This document shows, piece after piece, positions 26,002 to 39,363 of a stretch of 64,000 nt of DNA. The first letter of the stretch is position 1. Every line of letters begins with the position of its first letter. The translations under genes and the position numbers were made by a program. Source of the DNA: Bemisia tabaci (taxonomy: Eukaryota > Arthropoda > Insecta > Hemiptera > Aleyrodidae); NCBI RefSeq assembly GCF_918797505.1, contig NC_092793.1:75327912-75391911 (forward strand), in the 5' to 3' direction. A model generated the notes under the pieces. That model saw only the letters and a list, made by a program, of their open reading frames with translations, did no database searches and was not told the DNA's origin.

Positions 26002-26230
26002 CACTGGTAAAAAAAAACACATTGGATCTAGAGTCCAGACTCTTAAAAACATCGACAAGAAAAAGTACTCTTGATTCAATCAGAATCTAGCTTAAATCAA
26101 GAACCAAGCCTCTTAATTTAAGCGGCTTTCTGTTTTGATTCAAGCAAAAATCCGATTGAATCAAGAGCATTTTTTCTTGTCGATGTTTTCAAGAGTCTGG
26201 ACTCTAGATCCAATGTGTTTTTTTCCAGTG
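26002..26230. mobile_element. CACTGG foldback MITE, ATCTAGAGTCCAGACTCT family, copy 1
   Basis: Two long complementary arms contain CACATTGGATCTAGAGTCCA and CTCTTGATTCAATC, bounded by CACTGG and CCAGTG and by GA on both outer sides. Short direct repeats of AATCAAG occur inside. Other copies are at 45883, 59474 and 63136, with partial copies at 60407 and 63962. Confidence 0.85.
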
Positions 26231-26954
26231 GAAGTGGCAGATCTCTTGACATAGGAGTTTCATTTTTTAAGTGGTAAAATATTCAGTGTCAATTTTTTGA
26301 ATCTTCCCTGATTTTTCCTCTACAACTATTATAAGAAGTATATAGCAGTAGCGTTGTACTCTTTGATTTTGAATTTCACCGTCGATACTTCAGAAATCCC
26401 ACATCCGAAGATCAAGAAAAGCAAAATCTACGAGACTGGGGCTAATGCATGCAACCAAAATTAAACATGCACTTCCAGGAATGATTTCACGAATGCCCGA
26501 CTTGACAACAGGGATGTCCGAAGCGCTTTAAATTATGTCCTAACTGCGACGTGCCGCAGCGGCGGGCGGCGCGATGGCTGAGGCCGGGACGGCGCGGCGG
26601 CGGTTCCATTACCCGATAACCGCACAACCGAATCCGCCGAAACTCAAGTGTACTACACGAACATGCATTACTGGATGCAATTACGGAGGAGGTTCTTGCA
26701 TGTAGACACCGAGCAGATAAACAAACAGGTGTACCCGTGTCCGACAACTGAATCTTTTGCAACACCCAGCGCCGCGCCGCCCCGTGATCCCGCCGGTCGT
26801 CCGACACGGCGCCCCGGGTGAGTGAAAACACGGGGTGTCATGTTACCGCCGCTGTTGACACTTGCGGATCCGCCTCGAAAATTCGCGGAATCGTTGCCGT
26901 TACGTAAAGGCGTGGTGCTTTTGTAGAGAAAGTTTGGCCGAAGTTCTAAACGAA
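26231..26954. other. No gene recognised; GC-rich patch
   Basis: The GC-rich interval 26510-26860 includes CGGGACGGCGCGGCGGCGG. Overlapping minus-strand frames of 114 and 153 codons have no domain and look compositional. Confidence 0.4.
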
Positions 26955-27151
26955 CACTGGAAAAAAAGTTACGGGCTATGTAGACATACCGTCCGTTCCG
27001 GGCTCTAAGGCCGAAAGTTCCGGGTGCTGGAGCCGTAGCTTCGACTCCGGGCGCTACACCCGAAACTTTCGACCGCTGAGGCTGGAAAGTGGACGGCGTG
27101 GCTGTACAGCCCGTAATTACGGCTTCCACGGCCGGAGTTTTTTTTTCAGTG
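26955..27151. mobile_element. Palindromic CACTG MITE, copy 2 (diverged)
   Basis: It shares TACGGGCTATGTAGACATAC, CGTCCGTTCCGGGCTC and the distal CACGGCCGGAGTTTTTTTTT with the 7700-7934 palindrome. The right arm has drifted. The ends are CACTGG and TTTCAGTG, with AA on both outer sides. Confidence 0.8.
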
Positions 27152-28005
27152 AAGACCCGAGGGAATCAGAAAAAAATGGCGGCAACTCGGAATTGATGGG
27201 TATTGTTGCCAATACTTGACCGTTTCGAGTGTGGACGGACGAGAGTCCAAAATAGGGTAAACCGAAAAGGTTAGCCAACTCTTCCCAAACTAAACATCAA
27301 ATTCAGGGTCTTCGCAAAATTCATATTCGGAGAGAAGGAGGTTCGGTCGATTGGTAGCGATCAGGAGTGAAATTTTGTTGTTTCAAAAATTGACTCGGAA
27401 CATGATCTAGGATGACGCCAAGCATCAAAACTTATCAGTAATGTGAAGACTTCGTACATAAGTGCCAAACCGATCGTGAATTGTAATAAAACCGTAATTA
27501 AGAAGCTGGCGCCTTCAACTTTTTGTCTATGCAACACGGTCATCCCTTAAGTACGAATAGTTGTATCCAGGATGATATTAAGAAAACCAAAGCGCCTTCC
27601 ATTTTTCCGAGTGGAATGCACAAAATTAGTATTAAATTGAGTAAATACGCCCAACTTCGTTCAATTTCAATGCAAGCAACAAAACCTCATTTTCTGTAAG
27701 TTTGAATTAATTGCGTCCAATGTTCGCCTTCTACGACTCGATGTTAAGAACAAAATGTTAACGACTATTTTCAGAATAATTTTTTTAGGTCTGTACATTT
27801 TCAGAAGTATAAATTTATGACTAGTTGGATTTAAAACTACTCCCAACTCACAATTTTCCAAAATGCGACTCGGTACGTTTTTGTAAAACTCGCTCCAAGC
27901 GTCGTGTGGAACACCTTTCGTTTTGTTTGCCACAACTAAAATTGAACTCTGTGTTACGATACTCCATTGTGTGGAGGATTTTTTCTTCATAGCGCACAGG
28001 AGACA
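27152..28005. other. No gene recognised
   Basis: Unique AT-rich intronic DNA without a recognisable repeat or exon. Confidence 0.4.
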
Positions 28006-28013
28006 ATCTGAGG

Positions 28014-28177
28014 CAGTGGCGTGGCGTGAATTGCGATGTATCGATTGTTATGCCATTTAAACCTATGGTAAAGAATCGATATTGAGGTGCTCGCTGCCAA
28101 CACTCTGGGTATCGACCCTTTTTCATAGGTTTAAATGGCATAACAATCGATACATCGCAATTCACGCCACGCCACTG
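28014..28177. mobile_element. hAT-type foldback MITE, copy 3
   Basis: It runs from CAGTGGCGTGGCGTGAATTG to the exact complement at its right end. Perfect 8-bp flanks ATCTGAGG lie at 28006-28013 and 28178-28185. The arms are more than 65 bp and nearly perfect. Confidence 0.95.
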
Positions 28178-28185
28178 ATCTGAGG

Positions 28186-31100
28186 ATCCAGTTTCCTTCG
28201 CAAAGAATGAAGAGTGCAACTGGCTCACGAAACTTTTGAAGCTGAGAATCCTAGATCTAGCAACCTAGCTGGAGTATCGTAAAAATGTCGGGTGCCGTGC
28301 GGACGCGAGAAATTCGGAGTGTGGCCCCGGCGCGCGGCGCGGCGCGGCACTGTGCAGGGCGATGCGGTCATTCCGTTTTATGTTAATTGTGAATATTTGA
28401 TGCTCAAATCGACCGTGAGATCTGCCGACTCCGATTTTTACGATCAGTCTCGGCCTGGCTCCGACCTTGCACCGCGCTCCCACCTTTACTGGGCATAAGA
28501 TTTTCGGGCGAAAAAGGAGCCAATTCGCCCGAAATTCAAAACGTAAGTTCCAGTATTAACTAAAAAAATTCTGCATAATTAACAGCGATCTTAAAACCCT
28601 GATTCTCAAAAGAATCACAGATCTCAAAGTTTCTATTTCTCACTAAAGTTATATGAACCAATTCAGCAAAGGTTTGATTAGATTGCTACGGAATTAGCCT
28701 AATTGCATTACACGTATATTAATTTCCTTTGATGGTATACTTCTAAAAAAGATGACAAAGCAGATGAACTTCAGGCACGTCAGGACGTTCCTTAGTTTCC
28801 TCTCAAAGAAATCAAACATGAAAAAAAATGAAGCGACGTCTTATTTGCTGATTCTGATTTTATTTGTCAATTTGTAAGTTGCTTTCAGCACACAACTTTA
28901 TTGTTTTCCCGTTTAGGTATTAAGTTTTCTCAGAGTCACATTGCGTCGAAGAAAAATGAATGCAAACTCTGTCACGCTGAAGAAAAATTTCTGTCGTATT
29001 AACCGAAGGTACGGCGTTACATATGACCCGTACTACTGAGTTCAAAAAATCCCACTCTGGTTTCGAGGCACTGTATTCTCGGGTAATGTGACCGAGCTTA
29101 CAGATCAGACCGAACTCCAGAAAAAGTTCGGCTGCATGAGCCAAAAATGTGGTCCCTAGAACCAAAAATACGGTTACATGGACCGAATAGCTTTGCCTGC
29201 ATGAAACAGCGTGCTTTCGGTTCTTATGACCGAGCTTTTTTCCTAAGTTTAAGAATAATGCTCACTTGATTGTCCTTGTATAATCTTCTCTAAAAAGAAC
29301 GGAGCTCGCGATCGCGACAAATTTAGATTACATAAGAGCCTTTTCAAGAGTCAGCACGTTTCAATGACAAATTGAGTAATAGCTCCTACCGGTCACCATT
29401 GTCTAGTTTTGGCATGAAACTGACGCAGGACATTTTCAGGCATGAACCATTTCACACTCACGATTCCAAAGAAGGCAGTATCGACGCTGCAATTGGACCG
29501 CTTCGAGTGGAAAAAGTCCAATCGTATTTCGGCTTGAACCTCGGACGAGGTTCACTCCTCTGTAATTGAAGGCTCACGCCGCACTGCAAATCGGCTTGCT
29601 GTCCGATTTGATGTCAAACTAGCTGCTGGAATTTGATATTTCTATCGGCCGCACAAGGAGCTCGGCAAGATTCGAACACAAATTCACCATTAGCGTCCAA
29701 CACGGCGAGGTGTCAGACAGCCCTTCGACGCCTGCGGTGGCAGAAACCACGGCGAAGGATCGAGTCCTTCACCCCTCGCTCCGGCGAAAGAAACCCAACT
29801 TCATTTTTGTGAACCCTCAACTCCATATTAATACATACACCCTAGGGGTCATCTATCAATGCGATACGCTTTTTTGCGGATCTCTCGAGGCGCTGCGGTA
29901 CGCGTGTATGAATGTAGTTTACCAATGCGCGCCGGTGAGTTATGACCGCATTCACGAGCGGAAAAAAAGGAGAGTGAAAAAATGGGGGAGAAAAGACGCG
30001 GCGCAAGATCACGGTAACGTAACATTCCGACGCTTGCTCGGTCATTAAACGATTGGGCGCGAAATTCGCGTCGGGTGAGTTATTGGGCTGCGAACCCCAC
30101 GCATGCGCGAATAAATCGCCCGGTGCCGTGCGAATGTTTGATAAAGGTTTATGATCGCTGCCAGGTGTAATTTTGCCACGCGTTTCCGAGTCCGAGACCC
30201 GCGGGGCAGTCTTTAAAATGCAGACATCAAGCGAGAGCAAATTGAATGCATTTTTACATGGGTTTTAATTTGCATTGGGATTAATGCGTCCTAGAACTCA
30301 AGTTGGAATGTGGATAGCTCGATCTGGCTCAGAGGGATCCAAATGGGTTACGTGCTAGATCCGTCTGAAGTCTCTCGTCTTCGTCAAAATAGAAATGATC
30401 ATTTAACGACTCTCATCATAACGTAAGCTATCTTCTCAATCATAATCTCTACATTGACGGAGGCGGACTCAAGGGGGGCGTGCACCCCTCAAGTTCGCCC
30501 AAAAAAAGGAGCGAAGAAAAAGGAACCAGAAAGACGGGAGGAGCGAAGGGAAGAAGAAGGAGGTACGCTTGTATTTGGCAATTGTTCATGACGAAATTGA
30601 CTCAAAATGCTTATTAAATGCTTTGAAATTTTGAAAAATTTCTTGAAGAATCCCCTCAGACCTCCCCTCCGCCCCCTTGTAAAAAGTATCTGGGTCCATC
30701 TTTGAACTTTGGAAACTTTATCGAAGCTTGAGAGCTCGTTTCAAAGAAGTCTAATGGCATCGTCATATTCTCATCGAAAGTTTAGGTGGACTTAAACTAA
30801 AAATCCCCAGCGGCATGCAAAAGCTCCACTGACAAAATAAGTGGCTAATCATATACTCTCTACTTACTGTTCCCGGACAGGTTTATTGGAAAGATTTATC
30901 GATTTCGAAAGATATTCAAAGTGACATATTTTTCCGGTCGTCTCGCAGAAGTCTGATGCGCTCTAAGACGTTTGTCTTCGTGTTCGTTACCGCGTCTCTG
31001 AAGACGCTGACGAGGTTCTGGTAATACGCAAGACGCAAAGTTGACAGTCGAAGCTTTTGAGCATCCGTGCGAAGGCTAGCTCTGCGGAGGCAATTAATTG

Positions 31101-32745
31101 CTCAGCGCCGTAGCTTCCATGTGCCATCTCTGGCAGTTTAAATTAATGCGGTGTTATGAGGATGTAATAGTGCATAAATTGAGGGAATTTATCGGGACTG
31201 CGTCGCGTGTGCGTGTGCGTGTGTGCCATACGTTTGGTTCCTGCTGGGCTCTGGTCACTTCACACAGGCGTTTATTTGCAACGAGCAGTGAGCACAGCGG
31301 TCGACGGATCTACATCAGGTATGAATTTGATCTAGCCGAAAGGAGTCTAGGATGCTGGCATGTTATCAGGGTCATGTAAGAAAGGCTGCTGAAGAAGTTG
31401 CTTGATTGGGCACCATAGGAGGAGCCCAAAGGGACTTGGATGAGGGATTTACATGAAATGGATAGACAACTCTTTGAAGGGCTGAGGAGAGTGATTCAGC
31501 GTCACAGAGCGTCACTTCTTTCGAAAAAAAAATTCCTCTATTGGAGGAATGTTGGAGGATGACACCGAAAATATTTCAACTCTACAGATGCATAAAATGC
31601 ATAGACGCGGACGCATAACATTTTGCTCTACAAAGCTCAGGAGAATTGACTCGTCGTTTTCTGGACGAAGAAACGTAACTTAATTCCAAGGTTGCCGAAT
31701 TGACTAAAATCATTCCATTTTTTACAAAAATGTCCCTGTGAAATTTTACCCCAATTTTTTCTGATTTTTACTTGAAATCAGGAGAAAAATCAGGGAAACT
31801 TTCACTCAGAAATGCCCAAAATTCTCTGGATAAAATGTGTTATGCAAGAGGGAATTTGGCAACATTGAATTAAAGTTACATTCTTCCGTGAAGGAAACGA
31901 CATATTCTGCATCATTTAAAGTAAGAACACTCAAACATTGAAAAAATGATCGCCCGGCAACAAACCAAAGTTTGAGGATTAAAAAAAAAGGTTGTGTCTT
32001 GGTGATGAAAATGAAACTTTATTGAATCGCGCTTGTTTTTCGGTGCGCCATCAGGGCACTGATGAAAGTCCTCTCGCGATGTGTTTTATATCCGTATAGA
32101 TTAGAGGGCTCGTCCGAGTTAAGTTCAAAACTTGCAGAATTAAAATACATTCAGAACCGAGTGCGACGTAAGATTTATTGAAATGCGAGTTGTGTACGAC
32201 GAATGAGTAAACGGACAAATCATGCTGGCACATCTTCCGGCAGACGGGGAGCAAAAATGATGAATACAAAGTAACGGCCGAAGTCATTACGCTCGTCCTT
32301 TACAATAATGACAAGAACAATATAACAGGAGAATACTAAACAAAACCTTTGCAGGCGCGGAGGAGCATGAAAGTCGCTCCCCGACAATTTGTTATTCTCT
32401 ACGACGATTCTCCTGTTCATTACCGCTAATTACACTGAGTTGGTGTTACTAGAAACGCACTTGCTCCCGTGCAAAAACCGCGCCCTGTTGCCAATTGCAC
32501 GTCACCAAGTAACGAGATGCGTTTACGTGCAGTTATCGGGAAACATTGACGGAGAGAAAGATCCTGTACTGAGAAAAGGAAGTTTAAAGTTTTATTCCTC
32601 TATAAGAATCTATGCTAGGGACAAAGTTCGGCGACTTTCATTTTCAACATATTCTCTTCAGCCTAGAATTTTTTGAAAAAGAAAATCAACGATTGATTCA
32701 CAGTCACAACGCGTCTCCTCAAAACACCAGGAATCCTATTTGAAT
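28186..32745. other. No gene recognised; intronic DNA with patches of unusual composition
   Basis: A GGCGCGGCGCGGC motif lies near 28337. Loosely repeated GACCGA/GAACCAAA motifs lie at 28990-29240. GC-rich DNA at 29720-30230 carries a weak 112-codon frame. A purine-rich patch lies at 30505-30565, GTGTGCGTGTGCGTGTG at 31208-31224, and a possibly decayed foldback at 31690-31870 (AATTTGGCAACATTGAA). No domain is recognisable in any frame. Confidence 0.4.
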
Positions 32746-33159
32746 ACTGAAAAAAATTTTTTGGCGTTTTTACCAAGGTTCGTTGGTACCTTTACCATCT
32801 CACTTTTTTTTACCAATTATTGGTAATTTTACCAGGACAGACTGGTAAGCTTACCTAAAAACCGGTATTTTTACTGTTTTTCCAGGTAAGAATACCACTT
32901 TTATTGGTAATCAATTCCCGGTAACTTTGCCAATTTATCTCGGTAATTCTACCACAGTCGATAAAAAATATTGGCGTTTTTACCAAGGTCCAGTAAAATT
33001 ACCAAGAAAGTTCTATAATTTTACCGAGATTTCTCCGTAAAATTACCAATTCCATAAATGGTAATTTTACCAAGAAAAAAACTGGGATCAAATAGAACCC
33101 TGAATTCTTGGTAATTTTACCCTTTTCTTAGTAGATACACCGAGATTTTTTTTTTAGTG
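32746..33159. mobile_element. CACTG-terminated MITE rich in GGTAATTTTACC, copy 2
   Basis: Full-length copy of the 5946-6359 element, with the first base changed (TACTG) and the right end AGTG. AA lies outside both ends. The interior is more than 90% identical by eye to the other two copies. Confidence 0.87.
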
Positions 33160-33824
33160 AAAGAAGGAGATTTCCTGTTGTATCAACAAGAGGCAATAGT
33201 CTAGGCGATAGTTAGGCGATATTCTTAACAAGAGATCCTGTTGATCTGAGATGCAATTTTTCTCACAATCAGTGTAGACAAGACTGTGGGAGCTCCCGAA
33301 CCCCATTCCTGAAGGGATGATGAGATAAAGCTTATCTAAACTTGTTGAGAAAATCAACTGAATGGAATTTGGAAAATTTTTAGTATGAATACTTCATACT
33401 TAAAGAATTCGCCAGTTTTTTTAGTTCACAATAAAAAGGAGGCAATTAGCTTCTGAGAATGCAAATCATCAACTTTTTTCTCCTTGTTTCAGTTTTGCAA
33501 TCTCGCTAATGGTTATACGTGCGTCCTACAGTGCACCTCATTTAGAGTCCGAGGATATACTTGCTGTCACAGTTGCAGATGCTTCTGAAGTATACCTCCT
33601 GTCACATTATGACTCATCATGAAAAATTACGGTGCCGGTGAGAGCATACTAAAACTTCCTTATGGTCAATTACTGGGAAGAAGACATTTATGAAAAAACC
33701 GCTGTCCAATTCTTTCGGCCTCATTACAATTTAAAGTTTAAATATATTTTCAATTGTTCACCATTTGAAGCTACTTCAACAACTTCTCGGCTGCTGTAAA
33801 TCCAGACAATTAAGCTTATAAAGC
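33160..33824. other. No gene recognised
   Basis: Unique AT-rich DNA with no repeat family or exon recognised. Confidence 0.4.
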
Positions 33825-34138
33825 GTTCCTAAATTACGCAACGTACTTTTTCGGCATTTTGTACCTCCCCCTCCCCCTCCTTTGTAACGCTTTTGTGACG
33901 TAGGTCTCCATCTTTTAACACGTAAAAACAAAATGGCCTAACGCTCCCCCCTCTCCCTTCAGAGCGTTACGTAATTTAGGGGGGGGGGGTATTTGTTCCT
34001 TCCGCGTTCTCTAAGCAATAAAGTTAGGTTTTTGTCAGATTTTTCGACCCCTCCCTCTCCCTCCCATCCTCCTTTATAAGGGCGGGGGAGTAACTCCCTA
34101 TTCCATAAGTACTTGACGTCATTTATGGACGGCCCCCA
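33825..34138. mobile_element. Inverted-repeat element with CCTAAATTACG/CATTTATGG ends
   Basis: The left CCTAAATTACGCAACGTAC and the right end (complement CCATAAATGACGTCAAGTAC) are imperfect inverted repeats. The interior holds further GCGTTACGTAATTTAGG and CCCTCCCCCTCC-type pyrimidine tracts, and a G10 run near 33980. Resembles a MITE type common in insects; boundaries approximate. Confidence 0.55.
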
Positions 34139-37100
34139 GGAGCTTTCTCTCAACTTGGTCATGCGCGCGCAGAACTTGAGCATTATTCCCCTAACCGTTT
34201 CCTCAACTGCGTAAGGCGTCGCTCACCTGGAATTGCATTTATTCTATGCAGATGAGGTAACGCACAAAGATTACAGCTTTATTCGGATGTCAGCAGGTGG
34301 GGTGAAATATCGAGCGAGAGAATTATCGCAGTGTTGCCGGACGCCTTAACTTCCCCATCAAGGTATATTTACTATTATGAATTTTAAAATAAGTTCGGCA
34401 ACGGTTATTGATCTATGGTTGAACTGGACGAGGAGGCCGCGACTGACTATAATCATCACTCGAGGCAACTTTTTATTGGAATCGGTTTATGTTGAAACCT
34501 CGTATTCACATTTTCTGTTAGGCCCTAGGATGTGAACGCTTTTATGGACTCGGCAGCTCAAGGGAAAATGCAAATGTGAGGTTTTAGCATCGACCAACTC
34601 ATTTCCTCCTCACACCGCGCCGCGCCGCGCAAAATGCATATTGCACCGCCGATGTCTAGAATCCTCCTCCACATCATTTCACCTGAACCCTATACTCTCC
34701 AGGGGTGCCAGTTTTTAGCAAAAAGTTATCGTTAACGAGACGACGAACCTGTCTGCTCGGATAGGCAATTGGGTTGGGTTAGGTTGGGTCTTAGTATATG
34801 TTAAGAAAAAGTCGATTCCGAGCGATTCAGCGCCGCAAAAATACACTACAGAGCCAAATACCAACCGAGTGTAAAAAAAAGAAGAAGAAAATCGAGCAAA
34901 TGTCCGCCAAGTAAAACGTTCCTAGCAAACCACTTATAACTGACCTAAAGAGCCAGGCCAAATATAAATTGAGATACTAGTATTATCTGTTAGAAAAGTG
35001 TTTTACAAAAATTGTGGCACGAAACATGCTCAACCAGCCGCTATCAAACCAACCTTTAATTGTGACGGTTTGATGACGCCGTATTTTTGCAAAGAAGATT
35101 GTCATAGTTAAAACCTGCGTTGGTAGGGACTTGAAATCGTTGGACTGCACTGCAGCATCCACCCTGTAATTTGTAACAGAAACTGATTGCCCGCGCATTA
35201 TTCTTTGGTTCACGGGAGAGTGATCTTCGTCAAGAACCTTGATTTAAAATTTTCCACCGATACGAAAAAGTTGGAAATTGAGCTTTGAACCCCCTCACAT
35301 TTCCTCCAAAAATCTATTTGTTGCTTTGATGCAACTTAATGCCACTGAAGATTGCAGCCAAAAAGCCTTTGTTGCTTTCATGCAACTCTATTTTATGAAG
35401 GAGGTGAGGCGATGAAAATTTCGCATATTCCTGGCTCAGCTCGTAAAAATGTATGATTTCCTCTAGACTTGGCAACTGTGCCACCTCGACGACACGAAAT
35501 TGAATTCTAATCAATATCTCAACGTTATTTTCAATTTTACCGCAGCTTTATCGGTGCATTCACTGTTATTCCTCGCTGAGCGACCATCTTTCCGGACGAA
35601 GGTGGATTCCGGTTAATTTTTTCTCACACTCGCCCCACTCCGGTCGAGTCTGCGATTGCGAACAGAACTCGCCTCGTTAGGTCTTTCAAAGGTCTCGCTG
35701 AGAGCCAACAGATTCTTAGGTGATTGAGACAACTTCCAGTCCGCAACAGAATAAGTCATAGCCTCGGAAAAAGTACCCACAACGATAAAAGTTCGCGACA
35801 AAGCAATAGGTGCTTTTATCGTCTTGTGCAGCGTGCAGGCTCCATGGAAAACGCACGAGAGGTAATAGACTATGGGTCTTTCAACATTCTCAATTACGTA
35901 CGAAAAATACTGTTTCAACGGGTAGTGTTTGAAGTTTCATGTCAACATTACCCTCGCGTGCTCGGTGGGATTAACTTCATGCATGGAACCCGAAGTTAAG
36001 GTCACATCAACCTCAGGTCCATCGGGTCACTCTGAACCTTTTGGCTCGAGGTTCAAAAACTTAAGGTCTAGCTGCTGAAGTTCCGGTCACACATCTAAAG
36101 AATTTCAGTACTTCGGTTAACTCCATAGAAGTTCCAGACTTAGCACCGAGGTGCTTCATACTTCAGATGTGTGAGCCGAGCTTCGGCAGCTCTCGATGTG
36201 TTTTGTCCCTTCCAAAAGACTCTGCAACGTTCATACTTGTATCGTGACTTCAGTGGTATCTTTAAGACTTGTACTGCGCGATGCTGATTCCTTGGCTTGC
36301 AGTATTAAAAAATTGTTGGCGAGACTCAAGTACCCGTATTTTAAAGTTATGAGTGCAGTCAAGTTTTCTCATAGGGATGTATAACATTATAATGTGACAA
36401 GTATCATAATTATACTTAGGTACAATAATGCAGTAAGAAACCACCCGCTATCACAGAGGTTACATATGTATACTCAGTATCTTTGTATTAATGAGTGAAA
36501 GCTATCTTCGGACTGATAATTATCTCGATGAGTGGAATATAAAGTGAAATTTGATGTAACGACGTAAATTTTGCCTCTTTCGATTCCGCGAGCAAAATGT
36601 TCAACAGAGGACAAATCGAAAGTTTCTGTTCTTCTTGGGCCGGTCACCAGCTACACGTATGGTGACAGATAGCGCGTACGGACAGAGGCACCGCCCGGGT
36701 TCAAATTTCGATAACCATCTCGTAGAGGAAGTTGCCTACCTCTCGCGGCGCCAAGTGGGAAAGAAGACGTGGATGAACGGAACCGGTAGAATTAACTAGC
36801 CGAGCGAATGATTTACAATAGCAGAAACTGGTCGCGGTGGGAGACCCATCGGGACTGAAAACATCCACACACGAAGACGCTAGAAAGTGAATCTTAAAAA
36901 GCAAAAGGTCAACGGTTCTGGGTGCACTAAGGACCTTTGCGAAGTGTGTGATTTAGATGATAGTGCGCTCTGTATGCAGATATGCCGCTCATGACCGTGT
37001 AATGCGGACGGACCTGTAGCGCCTCCAGGCTCCGAGTGATTCTCGGACTGTCGCAGGTATAGCTTTATTAAGCCTCTGATCGACTTCCGATCAACTCATC

Positions 37101-39311
37101 TGGCATTTGGTTCTCTTGAAATGGACCATTGAACGAGGTCAGAAATTAATTTTCTCTACTCGTGTTTTCTACATTTCTTCATGATATTCAACTCATTTTA
37201 GTATGAGTCTTACAATGAAATAATTTTTTCTTCGTGCTGGATATTTTTGACAAGTTTATAGTATAGAGACGGGGTATCAAAGAAGGGAGAAAAATTGTTG
37301 AAACAAAAGTCTAATTATTTGCTGAATGATTGATTTGTAATGACCGAGTTTTCTTCTTTTTTTCAGCGATGGTGGAAAGTTTGAAAGTTCTGGATCGTGT
37401 GTGGACAATACACGCTCCTCTCGCTGTGTTGTGTAATCTTTGGGTATTTTTACTAACAAGTTATATATATATTGTATACAATTTTTCCGATTAGACGCAA
37501 ACTGGGGCGCTTTAGGTCTTACTTCTGTCTAGCAGCCCATTTATTTTGGTCAGGTGCTACGTCTATGTCACCGCGAAGTCGGACACTACCTGATTTGGAT
37601 AAAAATATTTCGGCAATACATTGTCAACATTTGCACAAAATGAAAGTGTTGCCTATATATTTTATCAATATAAAACCAGCGATAAAATAATAACATTAAA
37701 ACACGTGCTCGAACTTCAAAGGGATATTCGAGTATGGAGAGACAAGAAATTAGCTCACCCATTGATGCACCACGCGTCAGTGGCCTTTTAGTTTGAATGC
37801 GGAAGTGACACAAAGTAGTTTTGAATGTTCTTGATTGTGACTTTGTGATGTTGCAGAAATGGCAAGAGATAGTGATAAAAACTATGTGCGCGAACATATG
37901 GAGGCTCTTAGCGTAGAGGTGTGAAAAGCGATCGCAACATTTTAGGCGCATATGAATAGCAAGATTTTGCCATAACGATTTTCTTTCCGCCCTTGACATC
38001 AAAATAAGTTGGGTTCATTTTTTTTGCGAAGATGGATTCCTGCAAACATCTCAGACCTCGGAGACTACATCGGATCTGTTAAGTACTCTCCTTAAAAGTA
38101 ATATTGGCCAAATTGTTTTAAACTTGACTTCTGTTTCCCTCAAAACTAGAAGTTTTCTTAACTACAAATCGTCGTATCTCTGACTTCGTTTGATTTTCAT
38201 TCGGACTTTTTTTGTGCCAATATGTTCGTAAATGCTACGTTAGCAGTGGTGACAATAATTTATGTTCAAGTATTTTGAATATTATGTTTTTTAACGGTCA
38301 CTCACAGTTTCTTTTAGCAAAAGGACTACAAGAAGTATTAAAACATTTTGAAGATCCAGTAACAAGGGACAAAATCACCACTAAAAACCTTGTTGAATCC
38401 AACTAGTCGAAGGAAACCAGGAACACCCTCAGCGCACGGAGTGGCAATAATTCAAACTTATAATCAGCGATAGCATACAATTTGCATTTCGACACCGCAC
38501 CCACAGAGCTTACACAGGGGAGTTACGGAAAGTGCTTGATAAATTTACAAATCACTTCGGGAGCCTCTAATTTATGGCTGGCACCAGGAAGCGGCCGGAT
38601 TATTAAATTTACAACTAAATAATAGAGATTTCACTTAATTGCGACCTGAAGGCGGATTTGCGCGCGCGCCGCGCCGCGTCACTTATTCGCTAAGCCCCCG
38701 AGGGACTCTCCATATTTATATCTGATAAAGGAGGAGGGAAGGGGATCAAAGGGGTTCGCTCCATCGTAGTTAATGATCTGTGGTTAATCAATCGATTTCA
38801 ATCATCTTTTACGTTTCAATACAGAATGTTTCGAAAATAGTTCTGTACACCTCATAAAATCGGGCATCGCGAGTGCCGAACGAAGGATCCAGATCATGAA
38901 CATTTTTGGAATAATTGAAGTTTTGAATAGAACTAGCCTTGAAGCATTACGCGCGTAAAAATGAAATTATAAAACTTTACTCTCTACTCTTGCAATGCCA
39001 GTAAATATTTTCTATCTAACATTGTTAATTTGGTCGTAAAAGCTCTTTTCCCTATTTTCTTTGCCTGTGCCCTGTTTTTCGTAAGCAGATCTTTTTACAA
39101 ATTCATGATCTGAGCCCTTCTCTTCTTTCCAATGAAACAAATTTAATAACTCGTCGTGAGAAAATAAAAATTTTTGAAGTAACTTTTAATGTTCAATGAC
39201 CGTGAATTATGTCTTTTCTGCGCGCCTTTTCTTGAATGGCAAAAGGAGGAGCAAAAAGTGTAGTCCAAGCGGCTCTGCAACAGTTCACTGATTAAATTTT
39301 CATTTTTCAAT
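34139..39311. other. No gene recognised; long unique intronic stretch
   Basis: Contains CGCGCCGCGCCGCGC near 34616 and CGCGCGCCGCGCCGCG near 38661, an imperfect inverted repeat at 36069-36195 (CGGTCACACATCTAAAG versus the complement of CTTCAGATGTGTGAGCC), two TTGTTGCTTTNATGCAACT hairpins at 35319 and 35369, and TATATATATATTG near 37461. A B-box-like GGGTTCAAATTTCG at 36698 does not make a tRNA. No protein domain found. Confidence 0.4.
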
Positions 39312-39363
39312 CCATCTGTATGTGAATTATAACTTCACCATCTGTATGTGAATTATAACTTCA
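39312..39363 (+). repeat. Perfect tandem duplication, 2 x 26 bp
   Basis: The unit CCATCTGTATGTGAATTATA+ACTTCA occurs twice, back to back and without mismatch, which suggests a recent duplication. Confidence 0.95.

Noticed and set aside
26668..27129. 153-codon minus-strand frame
   Set aside because: It runs from a GC-rich patch straight into a palindromic MITE, so it is not a gene.
36640..36720. tRNA-like sequence with GGGTTCAAATTTCG
   Set aside because: The B-box is imperfect, the T-stem does not pair and no acceptor stem can be drawn.
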